A stretch of DNA of 64,000 nt from Photobacterium lipolyticum (lineage in GTDB: Bacteria; Pseudomonadota; Gammaproteobacteria; Enterobacterales; Vibrionaceae): assembly GCF_003026475.1 (NCBI RefSeq), contig NZ_PYMC01000013.1:62001-126000 (forward strand), in the 5' to 3' direction. Shown piece after piece: positions 16,968 to 24,949 of the stretch. Made by a program: the position numbers and the translations under genes. The notes beneath the pieces were generated by a model. The model saw nothing but the letters and a program-made list of their open reading frames with translations, made no database searches and was not told the DNA's origin. How positions within the stretch are numbered: position 1 is the stretch's first letter; every line of letters begins with the position of its first letter.

Positions 16968-17480
16968 TTATTTACATTCGATGTCAGCGACCTTTGTCAT
17001 TTTTTCGTTATAGGCGCTAAGCGGCTTATCAATGTTACCTGGATGGGTGAGAAGCTCTGCAAATGCACTACGAAGCTCATAGTTTTTTGCGTGAGGCTTA
17101 CTTTGGCGATCTTCAAACGCTTTCTTAGCGTAAACACCAAGATCATTTTGTTGCTGCGACAGTTTCTTAACGTCGTTTTGGGTTAGTTGCAGCCAAGATT
17201 CAACGGATTGAGATAAGTCTAAGCGACTTTTGTCATTATCTAAATACCAGTCAACGGCTTCGCGGTTGAGTTCAAAGTGATGTTTACGGCCTTCTAAAAA
17301 CCATTCCCCAACATCTTTAAGGCCCTCGTCTTTCTGTACAGCCAAATCAACCAGGCTTTGATACCAACTAAGCGATGCATCAACATACTGGTGATATTTA
17401 TCGCTATAGCAACTGCCTGTTGAAGCTAATACAGTACCCGGAAGCAGTACGAATGAAAGAATTACAGCAGGTAACTTCAT
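16968..17480 (-). CDS. Hypothetical secreted protein
   Basis: This 170-residue protein has a signal peptide (residues 1-19, MKLPAVILSFVLLPGTVLA). The mature part is rich in charged and aromatic residues and predicted to be helical, with Cys residues near both ends (GSCYSD and a terminal IECK) that could form a disulfide. I do not recognise the family. It lies between the DUF2860 gene and the NSS transporter operon and appears to be transcribed on its own. Periplasmic location is inferred from the signal peptide only. Confidence 0.65.
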   Translation of the reverse strand: MKLPAVILSFVLLPGTVLASTGSCYSDKYHQYVDASLSWYQSLVDLAVQKDEGLKDVGEWFLEGRKHHFELNREAVDWYLDNDKSRLDLSQSVESWLQLTQNDVKKLSQQQNDLGVYAKKAFEDRQSKPHAKNYELRSAFAELLTHPGNIDKPLSAYNEKMTKVADIECK

Positions 17481-17625
17481 TGCCTATCCTTGAAATGCCA
17501 GTATTGATTGTTGTGTAACGATTGTAACGGGATGATTGTCAAAAAGAAAAGGATTCTTTACAGGAATGATTTGTGGCTAACAATTATCTGTATTGACAAC
17601 CATTTTTTCGTTGGCGGCAGTTATT

Positions 17626-17651
17626 AAAAAAGAGGCCCAATGAGCCTCTTT
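17626..17651 (-). terminator. Terminator after metS
   Basis: Stem AAAGAGGC with GCCTCTTT and a seven-base loop is followed on the minus strand by TTTTTAAT. It lies about 40 bases after the small MetS gene and ends the transporter operon. Confidence 0.85.
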
Positions 17652-17689
17652 ATTTGGTACTAGTTAATCTTATGATTCTCTAATTTGAA

Positions 17690-17791
17690 TTACTTGCCGT
17701 TTTTCTTCATTGCCAAGGAGATGCAGTAAGCTGCGCCACCCCAGGTAATACCAAAGCCAAACAGCATCATGATAATTGCACCTGTTGTCAT
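17690..17791 (-). CDS. metS: MetS-family small subunit of an NSS transporter
   Basis: This 33-residue single-pass membrane peptide (MTTGAIIMMLFGFGITWGGA, ending AMKKNGK) is short enough to be missed by length filters. GGAGG lies seven bases before the ATG at 17791, and the start is only two bases after the transporter stop codon, so the two are translationally coupled. The family is the methionine/alanine importer small subunit that follows NSS transporters (MetPS in Corynebacterium). It probably forms a complex with the large subunit encoded just upstream. Confidence 0.88.
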   Translation of the reverse strand: MTTGAIIMMLFGFGITWGGAAYCISLAMKKNGK

Positions 17792-17793
17792 AA

Positions 17794-19275
17794 TTAACCC
17801 TCCAGCTGGCTTTGTGGTTTGGATGTCAGGTTGATGACAACTGCAGCTACAAACATTGCTGCAATCAGTCCCCAACCAAGTAGTAGCAAGTCAGACAGCG
17901 CGTAGCCACCGTAACCATCACTTAATGTATTTGAAAGATTAGTAATAAGGATCAGTGCCAACATTGCCGGGCTCAGGAAGCGGATACAAACTTCGAACCA
18001 CTTACCAATGCTGAATTCAGAGAGATTGTTTGCATATTCCCTAATATCAGCCATTTTCAGTAACCAGCCAATCACAATTAATTCGATCAGACAGCTTGTT
18101 AGCAGTGCCACGTTATTAATGAAGTAATCAACCAAATCAAGCAGTAGTAGACCCCCGTTTGTTGCGAATGCCATGGATACGATAAAGCCGACACCACATA
18201 CAACAGATGCGGCTTTCTTACGTGTCCAGTTCAACTTGTCAATGATTGCAGAAGTTACTGCTTCAATGATTGAAATATGTGAGCTCAGGCCTGCAACAAC
18301 CAGAGCCAGGAAGAACAACGGACCAAGAATGTATGGAGCCGGTAATAAGTTAATAGCAGCCGGAATGGTGACAAAGGCCAGACCTACGCCCGCGGAGACC
18401 ACTTCTGTCAGAGGTTTGGCTTGTTCCTGTGCCATATAACCCAATACCGCGAAGACAAGAACACCAGCAGTAATTGAGAAGCCACAGTTAATCAGTACTG
18501 TCATGAATGCATTGTTATTGATGTCAGATTTTTCTGGCAGATAACTTGAGTAAGCAATCATGATGGAAAAACCGACACTTAGGGTGAAGAAGATCTGTCC
18601 GTATGCCGCTGACCATACTTTAGCATCGAGAATTTTGCTGAAATCTGGTTGGAATAGATAGTTAAGTCCATCTAATGCACCAGGCAGGAACAATACCCGA
18701 GTGATTAAGCCAAGCACCATAATAAATAATAAGGGCATCATGATCTTACTGGCACGTTCAATACCGCTTTTAACACCGGTAAAGATAGCTGCAAAAGTAA
18801 TACCCCACGCAAGAATCATTGGAAATGCAATGTGCGTCTGCAGGAAGCCCAGCTTAGTTGGTGAGTTATCACCTAATTGTAAGTATTCGCCAAAGAAGAA
18901 GGCATTCGTGTCCGCTCCCCAGCTTTGGGTGAATGAAAAGCCAAGGTAAGAGATAGCCCAGCCAATGACCGCGACATAATAGACCGCAATAACTGCGGCG
19001 ATAAATACCTGGAACCACCCCAGCCATTCAAGCTTGCCACCCAGCTTAGCGAATGCGCGAGGAGCGGCACCTCGTAGCTTGTGACCCAGAGTAAACTCCA
19101 TGATCATAAAAGGAATACCGGCGGAAATCATGGCAAAAAGGTAAGGGATAAAAAATGCGCCACCGCCATTTTCATAAGCCATATACGGGAATCGCCAAAT
19201 ATTACCAAGACCGATGGCTGAGCCAACGGCAGCTAAGATAAACCCGGCACGGGAACCCCATTGTTCACGTTTCAT
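17794..19275 (-). CDS. Sodium-dependent NSS-family amino-acid transporter (MetP-like)
   Basis: This 493-residue protein with about 11-12 membrane segments belongs to the neurotransmitter:sodium symporter family. The N-terminal WGSRAGFILAAVGSAIGLGN is the conserved TM1 motif, with GSAIGLGN at the sodium site. The start is the second ATG (19275): the first (19281) sits directly against AAGGAG, while the second is six bases downstream of it, which is normal spacing. The MetS gene follows immediately and suggests methionine or alanine import, though substrate specificity in this family is variable. A TTCTCTA/TAGAGA palindrome lies about 45 bases upstream of the start. Confidence 0.9.
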   Translation of the reverse strand: MKREQWGSRAGFILAAVGSAIGLGNIWRFPYMAYENGGGAFFIPYLFAMISAGIPFMIMEFTLGHKLRGAAPRAFAKLGGKLEWLGWFQVFIAAVIAVYYVAVIGWAISYLGFSFTQSWGADTNAFFFGEYLQLGDNSPTKLGFLQTHIAFPMILAWGITFAAIFTGVKSGIERASKIMMPLLFIMVLGLITRVLFLPGALDGLNYLFQPDFSKILDAKVWSAAYGQIFFTLSVGFSIMIAYSSYLPEKSDINNNAFMTVLINCGFSITAGVLVFAVLGYMAQEQAKPLTEVVSAGVGLAFVTIPAAINLLPAPYILGPLFFLALVVAGLSSHISIIEAVTSAIIDKLNWTRKKAASVVCGVGFIVSMAFATNGGLLLLDLVDYFINNVALLTSCLIELIVIGWLLKMADIREYANNLSEFSIGKWFEVCIRFLSPAMLALILITNLSNTLSDGYGGYALSDLLLLGWGLIAAMFVAAVVINLTSKPQSQLEG

Positions 19276-19651
19276 AAACATCTCCTTATGTACTGCTATT
19301 CTCTATGAAACTTAATTTTATTAGAGATATATTCTCTAATTCATCGTCCTGCTCCGTGGAATATGGATTGATAGACCACGTAATGAGATGAGATTAACCA
19401 GAGATAATTTGTAAAGCAATAGATTGCGTGTTTGTTAATGCTGTGGGGTTGTGGTGTTAACGATTGGTTTTTTGCTCTATAGATTATCGAATAGTGGGGT
19501 GTGAGGGCATCAAGTTGGCATAAATCACTATATATAACACAAAAAACAGGTGTTAATTTTATTTCAAAACGCTTGTAAAAATGACTGCAAAATAGACAAA
19601 AACTAGTAGCTAGGCTCGTAAATAGTATTAAAAGGCCATATAAATTGGTAA
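19276..19651. other. Intergenic region upstream of the NSS transporter
   Basis: Apart from the palindrome at 19320-19340 I see no gene. The sequence is AT-rich and has no SAM- or lysine-type riboswitch motifs that I can recognise. Confidence 0.5.
19320..19340. promoter_or_regulatory. Palindrome upstream of the NSS transporter gene
   Basis: ATTAGAGA and TCTCTAAT are perfect 8-bp arms around a five-base AT spacer. A third ATTCTCTA half-site lies at 19298-19305. The position, 45-65 bases upstream of the start, suits an operator or a region overlapping the promoter. The regulator is unknown. Confidence 0.45.
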
Positions 19652-20254
19652 CTAGAAAGAAAAGCTAACGCCAATATTGGTTTGGACCTGGCTGAGGATT
19701 TTTGAATCGACGATTATGTGGCAGGTTTGGTTTCCTGCTGGTAAGTGGCAGATAGCGGTTGTATGGCTGTCGATGAAGTTTGCTAACCAGCGACCTTCAA
19801 AAACAATTTTGGCATTTTTATGCACTCTGTATTCAGCCCCGCCAAATAAACCGCCAGAGAATAAGACACTGTTTTCAGACCAATCGGCATCAACAAAGCT
19901 TGCGCCTAGGCTTGCACCAAAAAAAGCGCCTAGTTTTGTCTTCGCTTCATAGCGCAGAGAGCTTTGGAAATGTAAGTATGTAAAGGATCCGTCTCCTTCA
20001 ATCCCTTTCATTTCAGTAGCCTGATGGCTTAAAAAAAGCCCCACACGGCCTGGTTCGACATTTGTTTCTACGGCCATTGCGAAATGTGGGTCGTTTCCTG
20101 GCTGAATTTTTATGCCATTTTCATCTTTTATCTGATTAGAAAAGGTATAGCCAATATAAGGCGTAATGTATATTGGTTGCTCGGCAAGAGCATGGGGTGT
20201 GACGAAGGCAAATATAATACATCCTAGAACGCATGGTGATGCCGGTAACTTCAT
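19652..20254 (-). CDS. Hypothetical outer-membrane-like protein
   Basis: This 200-residue protein has a signal peptide (about residues 1-24, ending HALAE), a mature part of alternating strands, and a C-terminus ending in GVSFSF, which resembles an outer-membrane barrel end. The early PYIGYTFSNQ segment is reminiscent of small OmpA/OmpW-like barrels. Two cysteines near residues 170-180 could be paired. I cannot assign a family or role. It is monocistronic, and I see no strong terminator. Confidence 0.6.
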   Translation of the reverse strand: MKLPASPCVLGCIIFAFVTPHALAEQPIYITPYIGYTFSNQIKDENGIKIQPGNDPHFAMAVETNVEPGRVGLFLSHQATEMKGIEGDGSFTYLHFQSSLRYEAKTKLGAFFGASLGASFVDADWSENSVLFSGGLFGGAEYRVHKNAKIVFEGRWLANFIDSHTTAICHLPAGNQTCHIIVDSKILSQVQTNIGVSFSF

Positions 20255-20399
20255 TGTTGTTTCTCATTGTTATGCTTCTATATTATGTTTAATTGTGACA
20301 GCTATCCTGAAATCTTGCATTTAATTTGATGATAATCTTGAAGTTCCCCCGAACTCAGGTTACTGTTGTGTTAATTTGTTGTTGTGGTTTGGGGGTGGT

Positions 20400-20489
20400 A
20401 TGGATAAGGATCTGAAATTTGCAATTATTGCAGCAGTTGTAACATTTACTATCTTGATTGGGTTCGGCCTCACTGCGATTACAGCGTAA
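20400..20489 (+). CDS. ynhF: YnhF family small membrane protein
   Basis: This 29-residue single-pass membrane peptide begins MDKDLKFAIIAAVV and ends IGFGLTAITA. It closely matches E. coli YnhF (MSTDLKF...VGLTAALH, also 29 residues) in length and in the DLKF and GLTA blocks. A purine-rich GGGGGTGG lies just before the ATG. The role of YnhF is unknown; E. coli YnhF is an inner-membrane small protein of the purR neighbourhood. It lies alone between divergent genes. Confidence 0.85.
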   Translation: MDKDLKFAIIAAVVTFTILIGFGLTAITA

Positions 20490-20648
20490 CCTGTTAGGGT
20501 TGTTTAGCTTTCAACATAATTACTGAAACATTGAAAGACAAACAGCCCCTAATGAACGAAGTGTTTTTATGCTTTATTCCGTTTCTGTTTAATAATAGAT
20601 GTTATTCTGTCGACAGTATGTCCTCGTATTTTTTAACGTGAGTAGACT

Positions 20649-21884
20649 ATGACGAATCATCTGCCGTTCAGCTTAAGTGCCTTTGATTTACAAATGGTAA
20701 ACGCATTTTCTGCGCAACTGAATAGTGGGCGGAAAAAGAAAATAGCACTTGTTGTGCAAGGGGGAGGACAGAGGGGGATCTTTACTGCAGGTGTTTTTGA
20801 CTCCTTTCTTGAGGCCGGATTTGATCCTTTCGAACTGTATATTGGCACTTCTGCCGGAGCGCTCAACCTCTCTTCTTTTATTAGCCGCCAGTCTAGTTTT
20901 GGCTACAATTTCATTGTCAATTACACCACGGATAATGAGTTTTTTAATCTGTATAAGTATCTCAGTAAACAAAAGCCGATGAATTTAGACTGGGCGCTGG
21001 ATACGATATCTGCTGAAGGTCTGACACCACTCGATATTGTGACTGCACGGCGAAACTTACAATATCGCCAGGCATTTGCTTGCGCCACCCGTAAAGACAC
21101 CTTGCAAGATATTTATCTGCCTATGTATCAACAAAACTGGCGTGAGGTGCTTCGAGCGACATGTGCAATTCCTATGTTGTATAACCAGCCAGTAAACTTA
21201 CAAGACTTGGAATGGGTTGACGGTGGTGTAAGTGCTGCCGTTCCTGTTCAAGAAGCCTGGAAGCGTGGGGCTGATCTTGTTGTTGTGGTAAGAACTGAGC
21301 CACTTGAAAATAGTGATGGGGTTGGGGTGTTTGATGATTGGCGCGAGAAGATTGAATCTAGCCTGCCGCAGTATATTGAGAAGCTTAATCTGAACCAGTC
21401 GCTGGATAAGTTTAAGTCAATTCACAATGATCTCACCCAGCGCTTTGAACTGTGGAGGGAAGGTTGGAACGATAAGGTTATTAAAAAAGAACAGCAGCGC
21501 TTACAAGAACAACAAAAGGTTATATCTGAGTTAATCGAGCCGGAGAAGATGAATGCTGATGGTGGGAAGTGGTTTACTTCCGATAATATCGAGCGCTTTT
21601 TGTCTATTACGGGTAAGGGGAAAAGTAGTGAAGTGATTGAGATGCTTGCTCGTTACTATCAGACATGTCGCGAAGTAAATGAATTTCTGATTCAGCCTCC
21701 TGAAGGGTTAAAGGTGATTCAAATTGCGCCTGACAAGAGATTGCGCAGCAGAGCGTTACTGAGCGAAAAAGATGATCTGGAAGTTGATTACCGTGAAGGT
21801 AAACTAATTGGCCGACAGTTCGTTGAACATTTTGCTGCTGCTCTTAATGAAACAACAAGGCTTAATGAAACAAGCAAGCTTTAA
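20649..21884 (+). CDS. Patatin-like phospholipase (YjjU-like)
   Basis: This 411-residue patatin-family serine hydrolase has the oxyanion motif GGGQRG at 38-43, the nucleophile elbow GTSAG at 66-70 (Ser68) and the catalytic aspartate in DGG (Asp191), so the catalytic dyad is intact. The order and spacing follow E. coli YjjU (357 residues). The extra C-terminal part is charged and may be helical. A lipid acyl hydrolase function is inferred; the natural substrate is unknown. No signal peptide is seen, so it is probably cytoplasmic. The upstream ribosome site is weak (GTGAG). It ends at a bidirectional terminator. Confidence 0.85.
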   Translation: MTNHLPFSLSAFDLQMVNAFSAQLNSGRKKKIALVVQGGGQRGIFTAGVFDSFLEAGFDPFELYIGTSAGALNLSSFISRQSSFGYNFIVNYTTDNEFFNLYKYLSKQKPMNLDWALDTISAEGLTPLDIVTARRNLQYRQAFACATRKDTLQDIYLPMYQQNWREVLRATCAIPMLYNQPVNLQDLEWVDGGVSAAVPVQEAWKRGADLVVVVRTEPLENSDGVGVFDDWREKIESSLPQYIEKLNLNQSLDKFKSIHNDLTQRFELWREGWNDKVIKKEQQRLQEQQKVISELIEPEKMNADGGKWFTSDNIERFLSITGKGKSSEVIEMLARYYQTCREVNEFLIQPPEGLKVIQIAPDKRLRSRALLSEKDDLEVDYREGKLIGRQFVEHFAAALNETTRLNETSKL

Positions 21885-21906
21885 ATAAAACGACAGGTTC
21901 AAAAAC

Positions 21907-21933
21907 AAAAAGGAACGCAATCGCGTTCCTTTT
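21907..21933. terminator. Bidirectional terminator between the patatin gene and ppaC
   Basis: The hairpin GGAACGC-AATC-GCGTTCC is flanked by A5 on the left and T4 on the right. It serves the plus-strand lipase and the convergent minus-strand ppaC. Confidence 0.85.
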
Positions 21934-21963
21934 CAATGGACGGGCAGAAATAAGTAATTTTTA

Positions 21964-22869
21964 TTACGCCAGAACTTTCTGCAGCCAAGGCCAGCCTTGT
22001 TTCTTACGGCTTAGTGTGTTTTCCATCATCAGCAGACCATTGTCAGCATATTGCTCTAGGGTTGCATTCCACTCACCTTTGTAAAGCAGGCGAGTAGTGC
22101 TGGTTGTGATATCAGTTAGCATAAGTGCAGCCATTGCCAGGCCATCTTCATCACAACGACGCTGAAGATCAGCATTAAGTTCGTCAATCATGCTGTCTAC
22201 TTGCTCAAGAGTAGCAAGTTCGATCTGACCAACAACAACGTCACGGTTGTTGAATGGGTAAGCTTTAAGATCTTTTTCAACCAGCTGAGAGGCAGAAAGG
22301 CCTTCGATATCTGTTTTTGCAATTAACAGATCTTTGATGAAAGCATCAAGATCTTCAATACCCGCAATCGTTGCTAGTTCTGCTACAGCGTCTTTGTCTT
22401 TCTGCGTACAAGTAGGGGAAGCAAAGCCAACGGTGTCACTTAAAATTGCTGACATCATCAGAACAGCGAGTGGGCGAGTGATCTCGGCCTTTTCCATCTT
22501 GAACAGGTTGAACATGATGGTACAAGTACAACCAACTGGCCAGATCCAAGCTTCTAATGGATTGGTTGTCGTTACATCGCCCAAGCGGTGGTGATCAACA
22601 ATACCCAAGATCTCAGCATCAGCAATATCATCCGGGCCTTGAGCAAGGTCAGAATAGTCTACTAACCAAATGTTTTGACCAGCTACGCCAGTACACATTT
22701 CTGGTTGTTCTACACCAGCTTGCTCCAGGATGTGTTGCGTTTCTCGGTTTAGTTCGCCTTGACGAACGGCTTTAGCTTCCAGGCCACGAGCCTTAAGAAG
22801 TTCAGCGCCGACAAGTGCTGAACAGATGCTATCACTATCAGGGTTTTTGTGACCTACAACTTGAATCAT
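21964..22869 (-). CDS. ppaC: Manganese-dependent (family II) inorganic pyrophosphatase
   Basis: This 301-residue cytoplasmic enzyme hydrolyses pyrophosphate to phosphate. DHH-family metal motifs are intact: GHKNPDSDS (His7, Asp11, Asp13), DYSD near 71-74 and VDHHR at 91-95. The C-terminal DHHA2 domain ends with the substrate-binding SRKK motif near 287. It is about the normal size (around 305-310). It is convergent with the lipase gene. Family II enzymes are typical of Vibrionaceae and Firmicutes and differ from the family I Ppa of E. coli. Confidence 0.93.
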   Translation of the reverse strand: MIQVVGHKNPDSDSICSALVGAELLKARGLEAKAVRQGELNRETQHILEQAGVEQPEMCTGVAGQNIWLVDYSDLAQGPDDIADAEILGIVDHHRLGDVTTTNPLEAWIWPVGCTCTIMFNLFKMEKAEITRPLAVLMMSAILSDTVGFASPTCTQKDKDAVAELATIAGIEDLDAFIKDLLIAKTDIEGLSASQLVEKDLKAYPFNNRDVVVGQIELATLEQVDSMIDELNADLQRRCDEDGLAMAALMLTDITTSTTRLLYKGEWNATLEQYADNGLLMMENTLSRKKQGWPWLQKVLA

Positions 22870-23236
22870 GATGTTTCCTTTACTGTGTCAAGTACAGCAA
22901 AACCTTGCTGTAAGACGGAATGGGACGAACCTGATCTGCTGATTGTTAAAATCATTGTCAGAACAAGTGATCAAACTCGGGCAATTTTAGATGTTTTTTC
23001 ACAAATAACAATTAAAGCGGAGCAATAAAAGGTGCAGTTGGCTAAATTGAGAGCTTTTTAGAGCGGTTTTATTCTTCTTACTGTACGAAGACGGTGTTTT
23101 ATTCGCAGAAGTGTGATCAATCTGAGTATCTGAAATCACACAATAAAATGCGTCATTAATGGCAGGCACTCCCTGATTTCCTTTTTTGACCATAAAGGTG
23201 TATATATATTGCAAGTTATTTGTAAGGAATAGTGAA
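22870..23236. other. Intergenic region upstream of ppaC and a small membrane-protein gene
   Basis: No gene is supported. An open frame on the minus strand (22999-23403) overlaps the next gene antisense and looks non-coding. I see no regulatory motif of known type. Confidence 0.5.
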
Positions 23237-23602
23237 ATGCAAGTACGACCAATGTTTTTAAGCATAAGGTTAATGTTACCTGTGGTGATCAGTTTATGGG
23301 TACTCGCAGCACATTTTTTGCGTGCAGGGGATATTATTGTCTGCCTTGGATTGGCGATTACACCATTATTGCTTTGTATACAAAAAAACTGGGCTGCACG
23401 CACATTGCAAGTCGCCTTGCTGGGTGCTTCATTGATTTGGATGCAATCGACCTATCATATGCTGTCAACTCGTTTAATGATGGGAGAAGATTGGGTCAGA
23501 ATGTTTATCATCATGGTCTCAGTTATCTGTTTTACCCTTTTATCCGCATGTGTATTTCTGCATCCTGAATGGGAAAAGAAATATGGTCTGAAGCTTAAGT
23601 AG
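23237..23602 (+). CDS. Hypothetical small integral membrane protein
   Basis: This 121-residue protein has about four hydrophobic segments (residues about 7-25, 30-48, 53-72 and 88-108) and a short charged C-terminus (EWEKKYGLKLK). The ATG at 23237 is chosen over an earlier in-frame start at 23186 because AAGGA lies about eight bases upstream and the extra N-terminal residues are unlike a protein start. The family is unknown. It precedes ribA by some 360 bases and is not obviously linked to it. Confidence 0.65.
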   Translation: MQVRPMFLSIRLMLPVVISLWVLAAHFLRAGDIIVCLGLAITPLLLCIQKNWAARTLQVALLGASLIWMQSTYHMLSTRLMMGEDWVRMFIIMVSVICFTLLSACVFLHPEWEKKYGLKLK

Positions 23603-23960
23603 TATGACGGTTCTGATCCTTTTAGAGCTATTGCATAATGAGTTCACCATTGTTTTGTTATAATATAACAATCATCATTGATATTCTGAAAGGCAGGAAC
23701 AGACAACGGATCTTGTTCTGTAGTGCTGTTTTACTGTAATAATTTTAGATATCATCTAGGGAATATAGAGGAATGCCTGTCTGTCGTACAAAGTGATTCG
23801 AATCATGCTATTACGATATTTGGGTGTTTGGTGAAGATTATCAGCCTTCTAGGGATGCGAGTTAAGGTACAGAAGTGTACTTTTGCGTTTAAATGGGCAA
23901 GTTCTACTAACCCAAATGACCCTGATCCCAGAGGGCCATTAAGAAGTACTTAGGAACAAA
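23603..23960. other. Leader region of ribA
   Basis: About 360 bases hold no recognised gene. A 76-codon open frame (23723-23953) ends seven bases before the ribA ATG but lacks a good ribosome site and does not look protein-like. A bulged hairpin (CAGACAA with TTGTTCTG) lies near 23703-23722. I looked for the FMN riboswitch blocks common before rib genes and did not find them. Confidence 0.45.
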
Positions 23961-24560
23961 ATGGTTAATGTAAGGGCGAGAGTGCCTTTTAAAGTCGGCT
24001 TGAAGAGTAATATTCCAGCAGATTTACTTTCTTTTAATGGCCTTGAATCTGGCAAAGAACATGTTGCAGTCATTTTTCGTGATGCTGACAAGCAGGCAGA
24101 AGTACCATTGGTACGCATGCACTCTGAGTGTTTAACCGGTGATGTATTTCACTCATCTCGTTGCGACTGTGGTGAGCAGTTAGATGAAACCATTGAAAAA
24201 ATGGGCGAGATCGGAGGTGTTATCCTGTATTTGCGTCAGGAAGGGCGTGGTATTGGTTTGTACAATAAAATCGATGCTTATGAGCTGCAAAGCCAGGGAA
24301 TGAATACCTACGAAGCAAACAATCATCTTGGTTTTGGTGATGATTTGCGTGATTTCAACGAAGCGGCACTAATGCTAAAAGCACTCGGCATTAATGAGAT
24401 CCGCCTGATTACCAATAATCCGAAAAAAATTGACGATCTTGAAAGTTGTGGTATCAAAATCGTTGAAGTGGTCGGCACCAAAACACATGTTAAAGACGGC
24501 AATGAAAGTTATCTGAAAACAAAAGCGAGTCATGGCAAACACCGGTTCAATTTCGATTGA
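23961..24560 (+). CDS. ribA: GTP cyclohydrolase II
   Basis: This 199-residue enzyme opens GTP to 2,5-diamino-6-ribosylamino-4-pyrimidinone phosphate, the first step of riboflavin synthesis. Zinc-binding cysteines are in place: Cys57 in HSECLTGD, then Cys68 and Cys70 in SRCDCGEQL, matching E. coli Cys54/65/67. The [16 protein letters not shown] block carries the catalytic region. AGGA precedes the ATG. The gene stands alone rather than in a rib operon, as in enterics and many vibrios. A terminator follows at 24640-24665. Confidence 0.95.
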   Translation: MVNVRARVPFKVGLKSNIPADLLSFNGLESGKEHVAVIFRDADKQAEVPLVRMHSECLTGDVFHSSRCDCGEQLDETIEKMGEIGGVILYLRQEGRGIGLYNKIDAYELQSQGMNTYEANNHLGFGDDLRDFNEAALMLKALGINEIRLITNNPKKIDDLESCGIKIVEVVGTKTHVKDGNESYLKTKASHGKHRFNFD

Positions 24561-24949
24561 GAATTTGTCACTCCTCCATGTTATGCTCGGAACGCAGTAC
24601 TTGATTGAGCTGAAACGTAAAAAATATTGAATAATAGAGAAGCCCCGAGTATTCGGGGCTTTTCTATTTATGGCTCTTTGCTAAATTATTACCCCGCTTT
24701 ATGCATTATTTTTTCTAATCCAAATCATAATAAAGTTTCGTGCTTGGTGGCACGCTAATTTCTTGCTTGAATATCCTTTCACAATTATTATCACCGCTCT
24801 TGAAGTAGAGTTAGAAACTGCTTATGGTGCATAATCTGGCCTTATATATCGCTGGGTGTGCATGCGTAGGGTTATATCCTGCTGGCGGGCGGATTTAATC
24901 AAATGCTCGCAAATTTCCTTTATTTTGTTCTGTTGTGAGGGTATAGGTT
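24561..24949. other. Intergenic region between ribA and emrD
   Basis: Only the ribA terminator is recognised. From about 24670 to 24949 it is AT-rich with no gene; a 24-codon open frame near 24823 has no support. Confidence 0.55.
24640..24665 (+). terminator. Terminator after ribA
   Basis: A 9-bp stem (AAGCCCCGA with TCGGGGCTT) with a four-base loop is followed by TTCT. It lies about 80 bases after the ribA stop. Confidence 0.85.

Noticed and set aside
19276..19651. SAM riboswitch upstream of the NSS/MetS operon
   Set aside because: I could not find any conserved SAM-I or SAM-II core motifs in the leader on the minus strand.
22999..23403. Minus-strand open frame of 134 codons
   Set aside because: It overlaps a better plus-strand membrane-protein gene with a ribosome site; the minus peptide is low in structure and unlike a protein.
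23723..23953. 76-codon open frame just before ribA
   Set aside because: No good ribosome site, unusual composition, and no recognisable protein; treated as leader sequence.
23603..23960. FMN riboswitch before ribA
   Set aside because: The conserved FMN blocks (GGGGCAGGGTG, CCCGACCGGCGGT and the GCCGACAGT end) are absent.
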